From Flavobacteriia bacterium (GTDB lineage: Bacteria > Bacteroidota > Bacteroidia > Flavobacteriales_D > Crocinitomicaceae), in NCBI GenBank assembly GCA_016178305.1, contig JACOTM010000024.1, positions 40,240 to 104,239 of the forward strand: a stretch of DNA of 64,000 nt, in the 5' to 3' direction. Shown one piece after another: positions 44,479 to 53,923 of this stretch; the first letter of the stretch is position 1, and each line of letters begins with the position of its first letter. The notes under the pieces are model-generated. The model saw nothing but the letters and a program-made list of their open reading frames with translations. It was not told where the DNA came from and made no database searches. A program made the position numbers and the translations under genes.

Positions 44479-45564
44479 ATGATTCTCAAAATAATCATCG
44501 CAACTTTTTTAATTGTAAATAATCCTCTTTTAGGACAAAGTAATGGATTAACAACTAAACTCCTAAACGATGAATATACATGGGATAAAGTATCCATGGA
44601 ACAACTCGATAGTTTTTATTTGGATTTAAGCAATTTAAGAAACACCAAATATGAAACTCATATTCGTGTTTTCATGAAAGGTCAAACACTTGATTTTTAT
44701 TCCGCTGAAAACAAAAAAAACATTGGTTTTTTAACCAATTATATTATTGAATATAGCCCTTTTAAAAGTTCTATCAACAATTCAGAACAAAACAAAGCAT
44801 ACCAATATGTCTATGAGAAATATCGGTTAAATGACCAGCTTGTTGATTCCGTAGTAAATTCAATGATCTGTAAAGACTTCTTCGAAATACCAACTGATAG
44901 TTTGATTTCAAATTGGGAATTAGATTATGTTCATTGCAATGGAATTAAGTATCAATATATGTTAAATGGCACATATTCACAAAAAACTTTTCGCTGCCCC
45001 CAACAACAAAACGACACTTTAAAAGAAAAGGCATTGATATTAAAAAATATGGAAGTCATACAATCGCTTTTTAAACTTGACTCATTATATTTAAGTTTTA
45101 CAAATATATTACCATCTAAAAAAACATATTCTCCAGATGGTTTCGAAATGTTGTATATATTATCCATGAAACAGAATAAAAATTGGAATAAATCCAAACC
45201 AATAAGAGATTATCAAAAATCTATAAAAGATATTATTGACAATTACCTGAATTCTGAACTTCTGAAAAAAAAGAATCAATTTGACAAACTAATTTGCTAC
45301 GATGAATACCTATTAGAATTCAATAAAAAAGGAAAATTAAAAAACATCAAAATAAATACCTTTGATAAAGAAAAAATAGAAAATTTCATGGAATTTAAAT
45401 CTTATCTTACTGAAAAAAAAGAAATCAGAAAATGCATTTCTACAATAAAAAAAATATTCATTGGAATCGAATTAGGATTCGTAAACCCAAAATCGAATAT
45501 TTATCGAATGATTAGCTTTTATCAAGAAAATGAATTCCAACTAATTGATAATACTATATATTAA
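44479..45564 (+). CDS. Secreted protein of unknown function
   Basis: About 361 residues. I use the ATG at 44479, which puts a clean signal peptide first (MILKIIIATFLIVNNPLLGQ); the in-frame TTG at 44452 is less likely. The rest is rich in Lys, Asn and Tyr without a motif I recognise; the C-terminal part from LSMKQNKNWNKS onward is highly charged. It follows the DUF5723 gene and opens a run of six secreted or lipid-anchored unknown proteins on the plus strand. Confidence 0.5.
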   Translation: MILKIIIATFLIVNNPLLGQSNGLTTKLLNDEYTWDKVSMEQLDSFYLDLSNLRNTKYETHIRVFMKGQTLDFYSAENKKNIGFLTNYIIEYSPFKSSINNSEQNKAYQYVYEKYRLNDQLVDSVVNSMICKDFFEIPTDSLISNWELDYVHCNGIKYQYMLNGTYSQKTFRCPQQQNDTLKEKALILKNMEVIQSLFKLDSLYLSFTNILPSKKTYSPDGFEMLYILSMKQNKNWNKSKPIRDYQKSIKDIIDNYLNSELLKKKNQFDKLICYDEYLLEFNKKGKLKNIKINTFDKEKIENFMEFKSYLTEKKEIRKCISTIKKIFIGIELGFVNPKSNIYRMISFYQENEFQLIDNTIY

Positions 45565-45589
45565 CTTGATTCAAAAGCAATAACCCAAA

Positions 45590-46213
45590 ATGAAAAATAA
45601 TCACAAAATTAATAGCATCCAAATCATTTTTTTATTATTTTACATCACTTCTTGCTGTACTAATCAAAAAAAAATAAATTTGAATATTAGCAAAGCTGAG
45701 CAAATTAGATATTTAAAAATCATTGAACAAATAAATAAATATCAATACGTACCTTTTTACAGGACATTTAAATTAACTAATTCAGATTTGACACAATTCA
45801 AGATTAATTCAAATAATGATTCTTTATTTTACAATGATAGCATCTATTATTACAATGCTCGAAAAAAATTTTTCAATCAAAATATCAATCTGATTAAGTG
45901 GTTATTTCGCTTTAAAAAAGATAAATCAAAAGTTTTACTCTGGAGAGAATTTCAAAACCCTTGTTGTTCATTCTTTGATTTTCAATCTAATAAATCTAAA
46001 TCTGCACTTAATCTGATTTTAAGCTACCTTGATGGACATGAAATATCCGATTTTAGATATACTTTCTCAAAATTTCAATCTAAACAAAAATACACGAAAT
46101 TATTTAATGACGTAGAAGAATTTATTCTAAAAAATGAAATGTTAAACTTGAAACAACTTAGAAAAAAATGGCGTTGGAAAAAGCACCTTTTAACTAATCC
46201 TACTAGAAAATGA
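45590..46213 (+). CDS. Lipoprotein of unknown function
   Basis: A 207-residue protein with a hydrophobic signal and lipobox YITSC (Cys at about residue 22, followed by a second Cys). A helical, Lys/Asn/Phe-rich body follows, containing LLWREFQNPCCSFF with a Cys pair, and a basic end KKWRWKKHLLT. I recognise no family. The frame next to its end (46194-46397) is open for 68 codons, so the gene may originally have been longer. Confidence 0.45.
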   Translation: MKNNHKINSIQIIFLLFYITSCCTNQKKINLNISKAEQIRYLKIIEQINKYQYVPFYRTFKLTNSDLTQFKINSNNDSLFYNDSIYYYNARKKFFNQNINLIKWLFRFKKDKSKVLLWREFQNPCCSFFDFQSNKSKSALNLILSYLDGHEISDFRYTFSKFQSKQKYTKLFNDVEEFILKNEMLNLKQLRKKWRWKKHLLTNPTRK

Positions 46214-46397
46214 ATTTTTTGACTTGAATTTAATACTTGGTTTAGCTCCAGAATTAAAAATATATCAGCTAAATTCAAAAATAGAACTCAATGAATTAGA
46301 AATACTTACAATTATGAAATGTGTGAACAAAAACAAATTAAATTTTAGTAAGAATTGTTCCAATCAAACGATATTTTACCTAACTATGCATATTTGA
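46194..46397 (+). other. 68-codon open frame without own start, possible extension of the preceding gene
   Basis: Open from just after TAA (46191) to TGA (46395-46397), in the +1 frame relative to the preceding lipoprotein gene. It would read LLENEFFDLNLILGLAPELK and so on. If a base were gained or lost near 46200, the lipoprotein would be 65 residues longer. It might equally be a chance frame. Confidence 0.25.
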
Positions 46398-47362
46398 TGA
46401 GAAATATAATTACCTTATTTTTTATTTTAGGAGATTTTTTTTTATTTTCACAAGACTCCTGTAAATTTGTAATAAACATTGAACCTACTGTTGAATTTTC
46501 AACTGTTTTCATATCATTATCATCCTTAAGCTTTGATTATTCAATTATTCATTCCCCTACGAGAGAAGATTCAATTACTATTCAAAAATATTCGAAATTA
46601 ATCACAACTGAACCAACTCAAAAAAATCATTCAAACTATTATTCACTAGCATGTTCGTATTGGCAAGTAGGTAAATTAACAGAGGCAGAAAAAATATTTT
46701 TAAAAATTGTTGCTTCAAATGAACCATATTATATTCAAAATTATTCTTTTTCCTCTGACATTGCAGGTAAAACAACAAACACTTATGGATATGGTAGTTA
46801 TACAACTAATTACAAAAATTATGCTTGTAGGTATCTCACAAAAATTTATATTGAAAACAAAAACTACGACCTAGCACTTCAATACCTTATGTATGCCGAC
46901 AATAAATTTACTGTTGTACAAAACTGTGGAACAGGATACCAATGGTATCGAGACGAAATAGATGGTTTGTATGGACTTATTTATGAAGGATTAGGGGAAA
47001 ATAAGCAAATTATTGATTTATTTTTACCTCAATACTCCAAGCATTCAAATGGTATATTAACCCGGGCAATAAAAAAAGAGTACTCACAAAAAGAAATAGT
47101 TGAATTTTTAACGATTGCTGAAAATTCTATTATTTACGTTGCTGACACTTTTCAAACCGCTTCATTTATCACTTACAATGATGATGAAAATAAGGAAACT
47201 ACCATCGAGTCGAAATATATCTCAGGTTCAGCTACAATAACCTTGTTTGGAAGACAAATAACAATGCCATCAGCACCCTTAGAAAATGGAGAAATTATTT
47301 CAAAAGAACTCTTTTTAAAAGAATTTAAAACATCCAATTTTTACATCACATTAATCGAATAG
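46397..47362 (+). CDS. Secreted protein with TPR-like helices, unknown function
   Basis: About 321 residues from the ATG at 46397 (signal MRNIITLFFILGDFFLFSQ). The upstream in-frame TTG at 46355 is unlikely as start because it would put a non-signal stretch first. Residues 75-110 (YYSLACSYWQVGKLTEAEKIFLKI) and 150-170 (CRYLTKIYIENKNYDLALQYL) look like helical TPR hairpins. A Gly/Tyr-rich linker lies between them. No catalytic motif is seen. It belongs to the run of secreted unknown proteins. Confidence 0.55.
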   Translation: MRNIITLFFILGDFFLFSQDSCKFVINIEPTVEFSTVFISLSSLSFDYSIIHSPTREDSITIQKYSKLITTEPTQKNHSNYYSLACSYWQVGKLTEAEKIFLKIVASNEPYYIQNYSFSSDIAGKTTNTYGYGSYTTNYKNYACRYLTKIYIENKNYDLALQYLMYADNKFTVVQNCGTGYQWYRDEIDGLYGLIYEGLGENKQIIDLFLPQYSKHSNGILTRAIKKEYSQKEIVEFLTIAENSIIYVADTFQTASFITYNDDENKETTIESKYISGSATITLFGRQITMPSAPLENGEIISKELFLKEFKTSNFYITLIE

Positions 47363-47578
47363 TAATAAAATTGACCATATATCATTTCAACAGTTTACCT
47401 ACCTCAATCAAAAAACAAATTTTTAGTAATTATAGATTTACTTTAACTTCGAATTCTTAAAAGATAATGTTTTTTTAAGAGATTTACTATTTTTAGATTA
47501 AGTATCATCGTATATTTTCTGATTAAATAAAAAAATAATCCATTAAATTTATGTTTTTCAATTTCATATATTCATTCT

Positions 47579-48319
47579 ATGATACAAAATAATAAACAAA
47601 ATTATATACTTGAAAATCTTTACACTGTTTTTGCAAAATATCAAAGTAGCTCTTTTTTAATAGGAAGTCCTATATACGATGATATTGAAATCTGGAAAAA
47701 AACGTTGAAAAATAAAAAACTTCACGAATTAAACGATGATGATTTATCTCGATTCGTTGGAAAAGCAATGTCAACATGGGGAAATGAAAATGATTTCAAA
47801 TATTATCTTCCTCGAATATTAGAATTATGCTATGAACTTCAAGCTCCATACGATATTAATATAATTTACAGTAAATTAGAAGATGCAAATTGGAGAAACT
47901 GGAATTCAATTGAACAAAAATCTATCTATGATTTTTCCATCGAACTTTGGACAAATTTATTAAACAATTCAAGTGAAAAAGCCATATACGAATTCAAAAA
48001 TTATTTTCATACCCTCATGAATTTTCACCCCAACTTTACTGAACTTCTACATTTATGGACTTTAAATAATCAATATGCATCCATAAAACATTTAGTTAAT
48101 TATATCTTAGAAGAAAAACAATTCATTTTCGACTTAAATTATATCAATTCAACACCAAAAAATTACAGCAAAATAATAGAATTTAAATCTTGGTTATTAT
48201 CTGAAACGGTCAATCAAAAAATTGAAAATAGCTTTTTTGAAAATCCTGATTCAGATATCGCAGAAAAATGTTCTTGGGCTCAACAAATTTTAATATTCGA
48301 AAGAAATCTTTTAAAATAG
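47579..48319 (+). CDS. Soluble protein of unknown function
   Basis: A 246-residue helical, acidic cytoplasmic protein without signal peptide. It is rich in Trp and aromatic residues in DDLSRFVGKAMSTWGNEND, KYYLPRILELCYELQAP and LEDANWRNWNSIEQKSI. The pattern resembles helical immunity- or adaptor-like proteins, but I do not recognise the family and cannot assign a function. It is separated from its neighbours by 217 bp upstream and 26 bp downstream. Confidence 0.5.
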   Translation: MIQNNKQNYILENLYTVFAKYQSSSFLIGSPIYDDIEIWKKTLKNKKLHELNDDDLSRFVGKAMSTWGNENDFKYYLPRILELCYELQAPYDINIIYSKLEDANWRNWNSIEQKSIYDFSIELWTNLLNNSSEKAIYEFKNYFHTLMNFHPNFTELLHLWTLNNQYASIKHLVNYILEEKQFIFDLNYINSTPKNYSKIIEFKSWLLSETVNQKIENSFFENPDSDIAEKCSWAQQILIFERNLLK

Positions 48320-48345
48320 ATTTGAATCATTAATTTTACTGGATA

Positions 48346-49212
48346 ATGAAAAAAACCAAAGTTAATTTTCAAGATAAACTTCCGCTAACTTGTACTCGAA
48401 AAGGTACTTGTTGCTATGGAAATAATGTATTTGTAAACCCCTGGGAAATTATTTGTTTGGCTAAAGAAAAACAAATGACTCCTAAAGAATTCCGAGACAA
48501 TCATTGTACTTTTGGTGGGATTTTATTGCTTTTTAACGGACATAAAAATAAATCTGGAAAAAAGGCTTGTAATCAATACATTGAAGACATAGGTTGCGGT
48601 GTACATTCGGGCAGACCTTTGGCTTGTAGATTATTTCCATTAGGCAGACAAATACAACATGAAAAAATTCATTATATTTTTCAAGGCGAACATTTTCCAT
48701 GTCTAAAGGAATGTCCTGAAGTTTCTAATTTACCCAATTTTAGTGTCCATGATTATTTGAAAGGGCAAGAAACTTCATGTTTTGAACAAGCACAAGATGA
48801 ATATTTAGAAGTTATGCAAAATCTGGGAGACAATGCTTTGACTTTATTGTTAGATACACATTTAATTCACGATACTGAACATAAAACACTAGCTAATTGG
48901 CGAACCTTAGGTAATTTAGATATCACGACATTAACGTCTAAACTTGAATCAGAATGGCTTGACCTCTTGTTGTTGCCTCCTATTTCTGAAAACCTGGATA
49001 ATTCTGTCCTATTTGTCAATCAACACAATGAACTGTTACAATATAAAATTCAAGAAAAATTTGAATCCTTACAAACAAATCAAGAATTATTTGAAGCATC
49101 ACTAATTTGCATGAACTTAGCATTAATATTAGCACAAGTAATTGGAGCAGTTCCAAAAAACATCGTTGACCATTGGATTAATATCGCGATAGAAAATGGA
49201 GGTATTGAATAA
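48346..49212 (+). CDS. YkgJ-family Cys-cluster protein
   Basis: A 288-residue protein with the zinc/iron-chelating Cys cluster: LTCTRKGTCCYGNNVFV (CxxxxxCC), then the C-terminal part CNQYIEDIGCGVHSGRPLACRLFPLGRQ (GC-x-H-x(2)-RP-x2-CRxFPL). This matches the YkgJ (DUF/PF03692) family, which binds a metal or an iron-sulfur cluster; the physiological role is unclear. The C-terminal ~130 residues are helical, with no known domain. It follows the unknown soluble protein by 26 bp. Confidence 0.85.
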   Translation: MKKTKVNFQDKLPLTCTRKGTCCYGNNVFVNPWEIICLAKEKQMTPKEFRDNHCTFGGILLLFNGHKNKSGKKACNQYIEDIGCGVHSGRPLACRLFPLGRQIQHEKIHYIFQGEHFPCLKECPEVSNLPNFSVHDYLKGQETSCFEQAQDEYLEVMQNLGDNALTLLLDTHLIHDTEHKTLANWRTLGNLDITTLTSKLESEWLDLLLLPPISENLDNSVLFVNQHNELLQYKIQEKFESLQTNQELFEASLICMNLALILAQVIGAVPKNIVDHWINIAIENGGIE

Positions 49213-49252
49213 AATTACTAACTTCATAACTCAAAATAACAACATTATTGAA

Positions 49253-49897
49253 ATGAAAATTTTTCTATACCTCGTACTTTTCTTTCATTTTACAGGAAAT
49301 ACACAATCAAATAACACTATTGAAACAACTTTTGATTTTATTTTTGGTAAAAAATACTTTCAAAATAACATCTTCTCACCTTCATTGAATACAATGAATA
49401 AATATGAATTACTTTCTCCATTAAATTATTTAGGTTTTGGATTAACGGGGTCTTATGTGAAAAATAAGAAAAGTTACTATGATGGGCATTTAGAATATAC
49501 GCAAATTATTCCACAAAAGATTTACACAACAGATTCAAATCAAATGAATATTTCAGGGTTCAATCTTGGCTATGGTTTTTTAGGACGAGATCTTTTTAGA
49601 AAAAGTCGAACAATTGATTTAATATTTAGTTTAGGCTTCAATACTGGGAGATTAAAAGTAAATGCACTAGAAAATGGAAAATATAAAAACCCCTATTTTT
49701 CACCAATGATTTCTATTAATCCTCGAATAAATTTCAATAAAATCTCAATTTTTGGCAGAGTCACTTACGAATATGATATATCAAAAAGTAATTGGAGACA
49801 TACCAATATTTCTAATGGTCCAAATGTAAATTTATATCCGATAAAATCAACTGGATTATATGCTGTTGTTGGTATTGGGGTAATTATTCCTGATTAA
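49253..49897 (+). CDS. Secreted protein, probable small outer-membrane barrel
   Basis: About 214 residues from the ATG at 49253 (signal MKIFLYLVLFFHFTGNTQS); a start further upstream would overlap the YkgJ gene. The mature part alternates aromatic and polar residues (YLGFGLTGSYVKNKKSYYDG, DLIFSLGFNTGRLKVN, SIFGRVTYEYDIS) and ends GLYAVVGIGVIIPD. This suggests about eight beta strands, as in small outer-membrane barrels. I recognise no named family. Confidence 0.5.
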   Translation: MKIFLYLVLFFHFTGNTQSNNTIETTFDFIFGKKYFQNNIFSPSLNTMNKYELLSPLNYLGFGLTGSYVKNKKSYYDGHLEYTQIIPQKIYTTDSNQMNISGFNLGYGFLGRDLFRKSRTIDLIFSLGFNTGRLKVNALENGKYKNPYFSPMISINPRINFNKISIFGRVTYEYDISKSNWRHTNISNGPNVNLYPIKSTGLYAVVGIGVIIPD

Positions 49898-49984
49898 AAA
49901 TTATGTTGACTTTATACTAATAACCTCAGTTCGATTAATATTTTGGCACATAAAATAATATTCAAAAACTATCTAATTTACAAA

Positions 49985-51667
49985 ATGAAAAGAATACTAT
50001 ATCTTTCACTACTGCTGTGTATCTTTCAATCTTGTCAATATCAATCTTTTTTAAGATATTATTTTCCTACAAAAAAAACTAATTTCCCGCATTTTTCTAA
50101 ATGGGATGAATTAATTGGATCTAACTCAAATCCTTTAAGAAGTTGTTACGATGTTAAATTTTATGATTGGACAGTGCATACTTATCCTGAAAAAAAAATG
50201 ATACAATCAGAAATGAAAATTGTATTTGAAATGCAATGTGAACAAGATACTGTACTCTTTGATTTTCAAAACCATTTAAAAATGGACAGTCTCAAATGTT
50301 CTGAACCGCTAAAAAAAATTATTCGAAAAAAAGATGTTATTTTTTTAATTTTCAAGCAAGTAAAAACGAAAAACAAAACCATAAATTTAGATATTTCATA
50401 CCATGGTACTTCTGTTAAAATACTAAGTTACACTGCAATTAATTGAAAAAAAAAAAAAAATGGAAATCCATGGGTCTGCACAGCTAATGAAGGTATTGGT
50501 CCACATCACATGATGCCTTGTAAAAATTTGCTTTCTGATGAACCAGACAGTTGTATGATTAGAGTTGGCGTGCCGAAAAATTTAGTAGGTGTTGCAAATG
50601 GGAAATTAGAACAAGTTGTAGAAACAGATTCTGAAAAAATATTTCATTGGAAAGTTCGTAATCCTATAAACATTTACAATATCTCATTTAATGTTGGAGA
50701 TTTTGTGAAACTTGAAAAAGAGTATCAAGACATCCATAACATGGATCATAAAATTCAAATCTATGCACTTAGGTACAATCAAAGTGTTGCTGATACATTT
50801 TACAATCAAGTTCCTATAATATTAAAAAAATTGGAAAACATGTTTGGTATTTACCCTTGGTGGGAGGATCAATGTAAAATTATTGAAACTTGTTTACCTC
50901 ATGGACTGTGTATGGAACATCAATCGGCAATTTCTATGACAGATGCTTATTTATACAATTACAAAGGATTTAATTTTACACTTATACATGAATTAAGTCA
51001 TGAATGGTGGGGTAATAACGTAACAGCGTATGATTACGGTGATTTATGGTTACACGAAGGATTTGCTAATTATACCGAAATGTTGTTCTTAGAATCATTA
51101 TTAGGTAAAGATGCTTATAATAACGCCATTCATTATTTTTCAAACTCTATTTCAAATAAAAGACCGATAATCAAACCTTATGAAGTACGATACAACTGCC
51201 TTGTTCATAAAGACGATGAGGATATTTACAACAAAGGAGCATTATTTCTACACACTTTAAGAAAACAAATCAATAACGACTCACTTTTCTTTAATTTATT
51301 AAAAGAAACACAAACAAGATATGCTAAAAAGAAGTTCACTAGTAATCAATTTTTGAATTTAGTAAATGAATTTACAAAACAAGATTATTCTCTTTATTTT
51401 GATTTATATTTAAACAAAAATATACCTCCAACACTTGAATTTCAAATAGATAAAACGCAAAAAGACAGCAATATTTTATCCTATAAATGGAAAAATGTCT
51501 TCTCTGATAATTTTAAAATGAACATTCCTTTTTTCGTAGGAGAACAGAAAATATTTATATATCCAAATTCAGATTTACAACAAGTGAAATTTCCTAAGAG
51601 CAAACAATATTTTTTTGACATTTCTCAATTTGGTTATATTCTTTTCAAAGAAGAAACAAACAAGTAA
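49985..51667 (+). pseudogene. M1 family aminopeptidase interrupted by an in-frame TGA
   Basis: A lipoprotein start at 49985 (MKRILYLSLLLCIFQSC) is followed by the N-terminal M1 domain up to TGA 50444-50446. The same frame goes on without a shift: KKKKNGNPWVCTANEGIGPH, then LLSDEPDSC, the GAMEN-like HGLCMEHQSAI, the zinc motif HELSHEWWGN with a Glu 19 residues on (WLHEGFANYTE), and a normal C-terminus at 51667. The TGA stands where related M1 enzymes have Trp (the W before KKxxGNPW), next to an A15 run (50446-50460). Either a nonsense change or a base-calling error explains it. The aminopeptidase would work in the periplasm. Confidence 0.85.
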
Positions 51668-51777
51668 AAGGTTAACATTATTTTGAAACTTAAAACTCAA
51701 AATAAAATTATCACTTTTTACCCCATTTTTTTTTAATTTTAGCTTAGTTTTCAAGTGATAATATTTTTTACAAAGGA

Positions 51778-52413
51778 ATGAACCCAAAAGTTGATCTATA
51801 CTTAAACAAAGCCCTGAAATGGCAAGAAGAATTAATCAAATTAAGAGAAATTGTATCGGATTGTAATTTAATTGAGGAATTAAAATGGAAAGTTCCATGT
51901 TACACTTTTCAAAATGGAAACATTGTCTTAATCCATGCTTTTAAAGAATATGTTGCTCTTTTATTCATGAAAGGAGCACTACTCAACGATAGTCATGGAA
52001 TCTTAATTCAACAAACTGAAAATGTTCAATCTGGCAGACAAATTCGATTCAATTCACTTGAAGAAATAATTGCTTTAGAATCTATTATTAAAAGCTATAT
52101 ATACGAAGCCATCGAAGTTGAAAAAGAAGGTTTAAAAAAAAAAAAAAAAAAAATGGAAGAATATCAACTTCCCAGTGAACTTCAACAAAAATTTAAGAAT
52201 GATAAAAATTTTGAAGCAGCATTTGAAAAGTTGACACCTGGTAGAAAACGAGCATATATATTACATTTTTCAGCTCCAAAACAATCCAAAACAAGAGAAT
52301 CAAGAATTGAAAATTCAACTTCACGAATTCTACAAGGAAAAGGATTAAACGATTGTGTCTGTGGATTATCTAAAAGAAAACCGAATTGCGATGGATCCCA
52401 CAAATATATTTAA
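51778..52413 (+). CDS. DUF1801-YdeI/OmdA protein with C-terminal CDGSH iron-sulfur motif
   Basis: A 211-residue protein in three parts. Residues 1-115 are DUF1801-like (LIEELKWKVPCYTFQNGNIVLIHAFKEYVALLF). Residues 120-180 form the YdeI/OmdA segment (LPSELQQKFKNDKNFEAAFEKLTPGRKRAYILHF). The tail NDCVCGLSKRKPNCDGSHKY fits the 2Fe-2S CDGSH signature CxC-x2-S-x3-P-x-CDGSH exactly. The function is unknown; OmdA-type proteins have been linked to survival under stress. Codons 117-123 lie in an A20 run (52134-52153) coding for six Lys, which can slip. Confidence 0.8.
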   Translation: MNPKVDLYLNKALKWQEELIKLREIVSDCNLIEELKWKVPCYTFQNGNIVLIHAFKEYVALLFMKGALLNDSHGILIQQTENVQSGRQIRFNSLEEIIALESIIKSYIYEAIEVEKEGLKKKKKKMEEYQLPSELQQKFKNDKNFEAAFEKLTPGRKRAYILHFSAPKQSKTRESRIENSTSRILQGKGLNDCVCGLSKRKPNCDGSHKYI

Positions 52414-52465
52414 TGAAAAGAAAAGTCAATGCAAACATCTTAACATAATTCAAACTAATGAAATT

Positions 52466-53002
52466 ATGTTAAATCAACTATTAATATTCGTGAACTTCAT
52501 TAAAATAAGTACTATATTTTTGTTTTTTATTTCATGTAATCGAATAAAAAACAAAGGAATTGAAATTGCAGAAAACACGAAGAATAACATCCATGAAAAA
52601 TCTAATAACTTTAGAGATAAATTCTTACCGAAATTTGATGCCTATCAAGCTGATACTAAATTTAACAAACGAAGATTTAAAGATTTTATTCAAATTGAAC
52701 TTACACCAGATATCCGAAATATCTATTGCTTTGATGATGCCACTGGAATCGATTCCGATTATCAATTTGCATTCAATTGCTCAAAAGAAACCGCTGATAA
52801 GCTGATAAAAAAACACCAGATGAAAAGTAATGATCAATCTTTAGATTATGCTTTTAGCTTTCAAAATGATTTTAAATGGTGGGATAAAAAGAAAATTAAA
52901 AAACTAAAATTGTACTATTTCAATTCAGATAACAATTATTATCAATATTTCTGGTATGATGAACTGGAACATCAAGCTTATTATTTTGATTTTGATATGT
53001 AA
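52466..53002 (+). CDS. Lipoprotein of unknown function
   Basis: About 178 residues from the ATG at 52466, which places a signal and lipobox FLFFISC at the start; an upstream start at 52355 would overlap the CDGSH gene and bury the signal. The mature part is charged and aromatic (FDDATGIDSDYQFAFNCSKETADKL; KLYYFNSDNNYYQYFWYDEL). I recognise no family. Confidence 0.5.
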   Translation: MLNQLLIFVNFIKISTIFLFFISCNRIKNKGIEIAENTKNNIHEKSNNFRDKFLPKFDAYQADTKFNKRRFKDFIQIELTPDIRNIYCFDDATGIDSDYQFAFNCSKETADKLIKKHQMKSNDQSLDYAFSFQNDFKWWDKKKIKKLKLYYFNSDNNYYQYFWYDELEHQAYYFDFDM

Positions 53003-53205
53003 CAAAATACAAACATGTCATGAATGTGAATTTAATCACATATTGATTGATTCATGAATGAATTATTAAAATTTCACATAAAAAAGAGATTATTTATCTT
53101 ATAATCGTGCTATTTTAAAAACCACTCAGAAATTAGCTATTCATTTAACCCATTTTCAAAACAAATTCAAAAACATTAAATAATTCAAATTAAAATTGTT
53201 AAATA

Positions 53206-53829
53206 ATGAAAACCATATTACTTGTATCTTTATTTATTTTCATTTGGAGTTGTTCAACTAAACCGAAACAAATCCAAACAACTAAGAAAATTAAGCCAAC
53301 AATTAATTTATACACACAACAACATGCTACTCAAGATTCAATAAATGAAAACGATACGAATACTTTAATTGGAAAACGAAATTTCATTTTTCAAACTTTC
53401 CTCAAAAGCTATCCTTGTACTGAATTTGATAGTTTAATTGATATTAATTACGATGGAAATCTTGATTATATCATTGGTTTTTATAGTCTTAATGGTACTG
53501 GTTTCAAAAATAGAATTAAAGTTTATTTATACAATCAAATTACAAAATCTTATATTGCTAATAAAGAACTTTCAAAGTTACGCAACCCAACATTTTACAT
53601 TAAGAAAAAAAAGATTACTGAATTTTATATCGGAAATGGAGGAGGAAACGGAAAAGAGTTAATATGGAAAAAAAATCAGTGGGTTACGAATAAAGAATTT
53701 ACTGTCCGCAACAACGATTCTTTAACAACTTGGGAAGTTCAATATAAATTTGTCGATTTAATTGAAGTTTCAAAACAAGCTTTTCAAATGATTCCTCCTA
53801 AGAATATACTAGAAACAAATGTTAAGTAA
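53206..53829 (+). CDS. Lipoprotein of unknown function with FG-GAP-like segment
   Basis: A 207-residue protein with lipobox FIWSC (Cys at residue 16). Residues about 80-90 read DINYDGNLDYIIGFYS, a calcium-loop-like D-x-N-x-D-G-x-x-D found in FG-GAP/VCBS repeats and in secreted unknown proteins of this group. The gene 10578-11429 has a similar loop (DLNNDGEYELFF), though the two proteins are not clearly homologous overall. The function is unknown. Confidence 0.5.
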   Translation: MKTILLVSLFIFIWSCSTKPKQIQTTKKIKPTINLYTQQHATQDSINENDTNTLIGKRNFIFQTFLKSYPCTEFDSLIDINYDGNLDYIIGFYSLNGTGFKNRIKVYLYNQITKSYIANKELSKLRNPTFYIKKKKITEFYIGNGGGNGKELIWKKNQWVTNKEFTVRNNDSLTTWEVQYKFVDLIEVSKQAFQMIPPKNILETNVK

Positions 53830-53893
53830 TCAATAAAGTCAGCTTTATTTCCTGAAAACAACTTCTCTTTTCTTTCACTTTCTAGATACTTTG

Positions 53894-53901
53894 TACATTT
53901 G
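53894..53901 (+). promoter_or_regulatory. -7 element upstream of the GNAT gene
   Basis: TACATTTG matches TAnnTTTG and lies 22 bp upstream of the ATG at 53924. It overlaps the alternative TTG start at 53891, which it therefore excludes. Confidence 0.5.
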
Positions 53902-53923
53902 TAAAAATAATAGCTATTGTAAG

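Noticed and set aside
18639..50446. TGA read as Trp (altered genetic code), suggested by TGA at Trp positions in the IS66 and M1 genes
   Set aside because: Many intact genes end with TGA at the expected place, including ATGA overlaps (FkbM pair, LytS/LytTR pair), and Trp is otherwise coded by TGG. Only two damaged genes show the pattern.
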